DNA of 5,955 nt, from the NCBI GenBank assembly GCA_964515805.1, contig CAZEUZ010000060.1:1-5955 (forward strand). Reading direction: 5' to 3'. Numbering within the stretch: position 1 is the first letter of the stretch; every line of letters starts with the position of its first letter. The position numbers and the translations under genes were made by a program. This stretch comes from CAZEUZ01 sp964515805. GTDB taxonomy: Bacteria > Pseudomonadota > Gammaproteobacteria > Pseudomonadales > Cellvibrionaceae. The notes below the pieces were generated by a model. It was not told where the DNA came from. It saw only the letters and a list, made by a program, of their open reading frames with translations, and made no database searches. Positions 4,204-5,955 of this stretch are shown here, piece by piece.

Positions 4204-5955
4204 AGGCTAACCACGTCTTCCTTCTGTTCAAATTGTTTCGGCACTGTAGTTTTTTGCTCAATCTTTGATTGACTATTATCACGAAGTATTTTCTGAAGGC
4301 GATAGCGTTTATCGCTGACAGCAAAAAGGCCGCCCAATCCCATTAACAGAGCACCAAACCAAATCCAGTTAACAAAAGGCTTGTCGTGGACACGCATTGC
4401 CCATGCTTGTTGACCTTTATCACCATCGGGCAACGGTTCTCCGAGAGCGATGTAAATATCACCAAAAAATCCCGAATCAATCGCTGCTTCCGTCATCACG
4501 TTGCCACCTGAAAAATACTGGCGTTTCTCCGGCTGCAATGCGGCAATCAATTGATTTTCGATATACACATTAACGATACCTCGTTGGGCAAAGTAATTGG
4601 GGCCGCGGATATTTTTAACGCCATCGAAAAGGTATTCATAACGACCTAGTGTTAAGCGTTGGCCAACTTCCATACGCAGATCTCTCTGATCACTATAAAT
4701 GGTATTTAAACAAACCCCCAGCAATGTAATCGCAACGCCAAGATGAGCGACTATCATACCGTAATAACTGCGAGAAAGGCTGCGCAGTCCGCTGGTAAAC
4801 TCAGTGGCGTTACGCAATTTATGGCGGATATCAGCTACCAGTGTAGTGATAATCCAGACAGCGACGAAAACACTGATAGCTGCAGTGATTCTATAACTCC
4901 CTCCATAAATAAGAGGAAAGAATAAGCCAGCGATGACGCTGATAATAAGTGGTCGCTTTAATAATGCCCACAGTTTCTGCGTGCGTGTTTTTTTCCACAA
5001 TGTGTGTGGACCTATACCTATCAACAGGCATAAAAACCCCATCAAGGGAACGAAAAAGAAATTAAAATAGGGTGGGCCCACAGATAATTTACCCCAGTTG
5101 AGCACGTCTGCTATTAGCGGATAGAGTGTACCGAGTAGTACAGTGGCCATGACCACCAAAAAAATAATGTTATTGGAGAGTAAGAAAGATTCCCGCGATA
5201 AGCCGGTAAATTTCAACCGAGCTCTCACCTCGGGGACACGAAGCCCATAGAGTAGCAACGATCCACCAACCACTACGGCTAAAAAACACAGGATAAAATA
5301 ACCGCGCTCGGGATCGTTGGCAAAGGAATGTACTGATACTAGAATACCGGAACGCACGATGAAGGCACCCAGTAAGCTTAGGGAAAACGTTAGTATCGCC
5401 AATAGAATAGTCCAACTTTTGAAAATACCACGTTTTTCAGTTACCGCTAGTGAATGAATCAATGCTGTACCAACTAGCCAGGGCATAAACGAGGCATTTT
5501 CGACCGGATCCCAGAACCACCAACCACCCCAACCCAATTCGTAGTAGGCCCACCAACTACCCAAGGCAATACCAAATGTCAAAAAAGACCAGGCAACTGT
5601 TGTCCAAGGGCGCGACCAACGAGCCCAAGCACTGTCTAAGCGACCCGATAGCAGCGCGGCAATAGCAAACGCAAAGGTAACTGAAAAGCCAACGTAACCC
5701 ATATACAACATGGGTGGATGAAAAATCAGTCCGGGATCTTGTAGCAGTGGGTTGAGGTCGCCTCCCTCCACTGGAGGTACGGGTAAAATACGATCAAACG
5801 GGTTAGAGGTAAACAACATGAACAGTAGAAAGCCAATACTGATCATACCCATAACCGATAAGACTCTCGCCAACATGGCTAACGGCAGTTGACGGCTAAA
5901 TAAACTCACGGCGAAACTCCAACCCGTGAGAATCAAGGCCCACAGTAATAATGAG
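4200..5955 (-). CDS. ccmF: Cytochrome c heme lyase subunit CcmF (N-terminus beyond the right edge)
   Basis: CcmF is the inner-membrane core of the heme ligation complex: it takes heme from CcmE and attaches it to apocytochrome c. The frame is open to the window edge, giving 584 codons plus a stop. Numbering from the first complete codon (5954-5952), the fragment shows IFHPP with H79, the tryptophan-rich WWD heme-handling segment GWGGWWFWDPVENASF (141-156), H167 (ALIHSLAVTEKRG), H209 (SVHSF) and H404 (AHLG). The spacing of the first three, 88 and 130 residues from H79, equals that of the E. coli heme ligands H173, H261 and H303 as I remember them; H404 corresponds to H491. About 94 residues are therefore missing from the N-terminus. 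Many membrane helices alternate with loops, and a periplasmic domain (about 415-520) precedes the last helix (527-546). The tail is polar and ends EDVVSL. The TTG at 5936 is internal, not a start. ccmG follows by overlap. Confidence 0.97.
   Translation of the reverse strand, partial: SLLLWALILTGWSFAVSLFSRQLPLAMLARVLSVMGMISIGFLLFMLFTSNPFDRILPVPPVEGGDLNPLLQDPGLIFHPPMLYMGYVGFSVTFAFAIAALLSGRLDSAWARWSRPWTTVAWSFLTFGIALGSWWAYYELGWGGWWFWDPVENASFMPWLVGTALIHSLAVTEKRGIFKSWTILLAILTFSLSLLGAFIVRSGILVSVHSFANDPERGYFILCFLAVVVGGSLLLYGLRVPEVRARLKFTGLSRESFLLSNNIIFLVVMATVLLGTLYPLIADVLNWGKLSVGPPYFNFFFVPLMGFLCLLIGIGPHTLWKKTRTQKLWALLKRPLIISVIAGLFFPLIYGGSYRITAAISVFVAVWIITTLVADIRHKLRNATEFTSGLRSLSRSYYGMIVAHLGVAITLLGVCLNTIYSDQRDLRMEVGQRLTLGRYEYLFDGVKNIRGPNYFAQRGIVNVYIENQLIAALQPEKRQYFSGGNVMTEAAIDSGFFGDIYIALGEPLPDGDKGQQAWAMRVHDKPFVNWIWFGALLMGLGGLFAVSDKRYRLQKILRDNSQSKIEQKTTVPKQFEQKEDVVSL

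Noticed and set aside
4743..5415. Short open frames on both strands within ccmF (4743-4925 plus, 5170-5415 minus)
   Set aside because: They overlap a long conserved membrane protein in other frames and have no independent support.
5934..5936. TTG at 5936 as the start of ccmF
   Set aside because: The frame stays open to the window edge, the extra residues (SLLLWA) fit CcmF, and histidine spacing shows about 94 N-terminal residues lie outside the window.

Overview
This window looks like chromosomal DNA from a gammaproteobacterium near the Pseudomonas/Cellvibrio/Hahella type. NfuA, CcmF, CcmG and the class I glutaredoxin resemble their gammaproteobacterial forms along their whole visible length. 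The sulfite reductase and the NfuA N-terminus (ETCIAYC) look like the Pseudomonas types. GC content is moderate: about 45% in nfuA, but only about 36% in the methyltransferase gene. The organism assignment is an inference from remembered family sequences, not from a search.

Layout. Positions 1-656 (minus) hold the first 218 codons of a CysI-type sulfite reductase, which runs off the left edge. A 237-bp divergent region follows, then a MarR-family regulator (894-1355, plus). Next come a small DUF2970 membrane protein (1400-1612, minus), nfuA for Fe-S cluster delivery (1750-2328, plus), an FkbM-type methyltransferase six bases after nfuA (2335-3180, plus), an AT-rich gap, and a GrxA-like glutaredoxin (3351-3620, plus). 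A perfect bidirectional hairpin terminator (3639-3676) separates this from the end of a cytochrome c maturation operon on the minus strand: ccmG (3673-4200) and ccmF (4200-5955, running off the right edge).

Theme. Most genes belong to sulfur, thiol and metallocofactor housekeeping: sulfite to sulfide (a siroheme/4Fe-4S enzyme), Fe-S cluster carriage (NfuA), thiol-disulfide exchange in the cytoplasm (glutaredoxin) and periplasm (CcmG), and heme attachment (CcmF). The outlier is the AT-rich FkbM methyltransferase, which looks like an acquired gene placed behind nfuA.

I found no new multi-gene system. The points most worth a second look are the ccm operon ending at ccmG without ccmH/ccmI, the transferred-looking methyltransferase tied to nfuA, and proline-free CxxC motifs in both redox proteins. 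No intergenic stretch exceeds 300 bases, and no RNA gene, CRISPR array or insertion sequence was seen.
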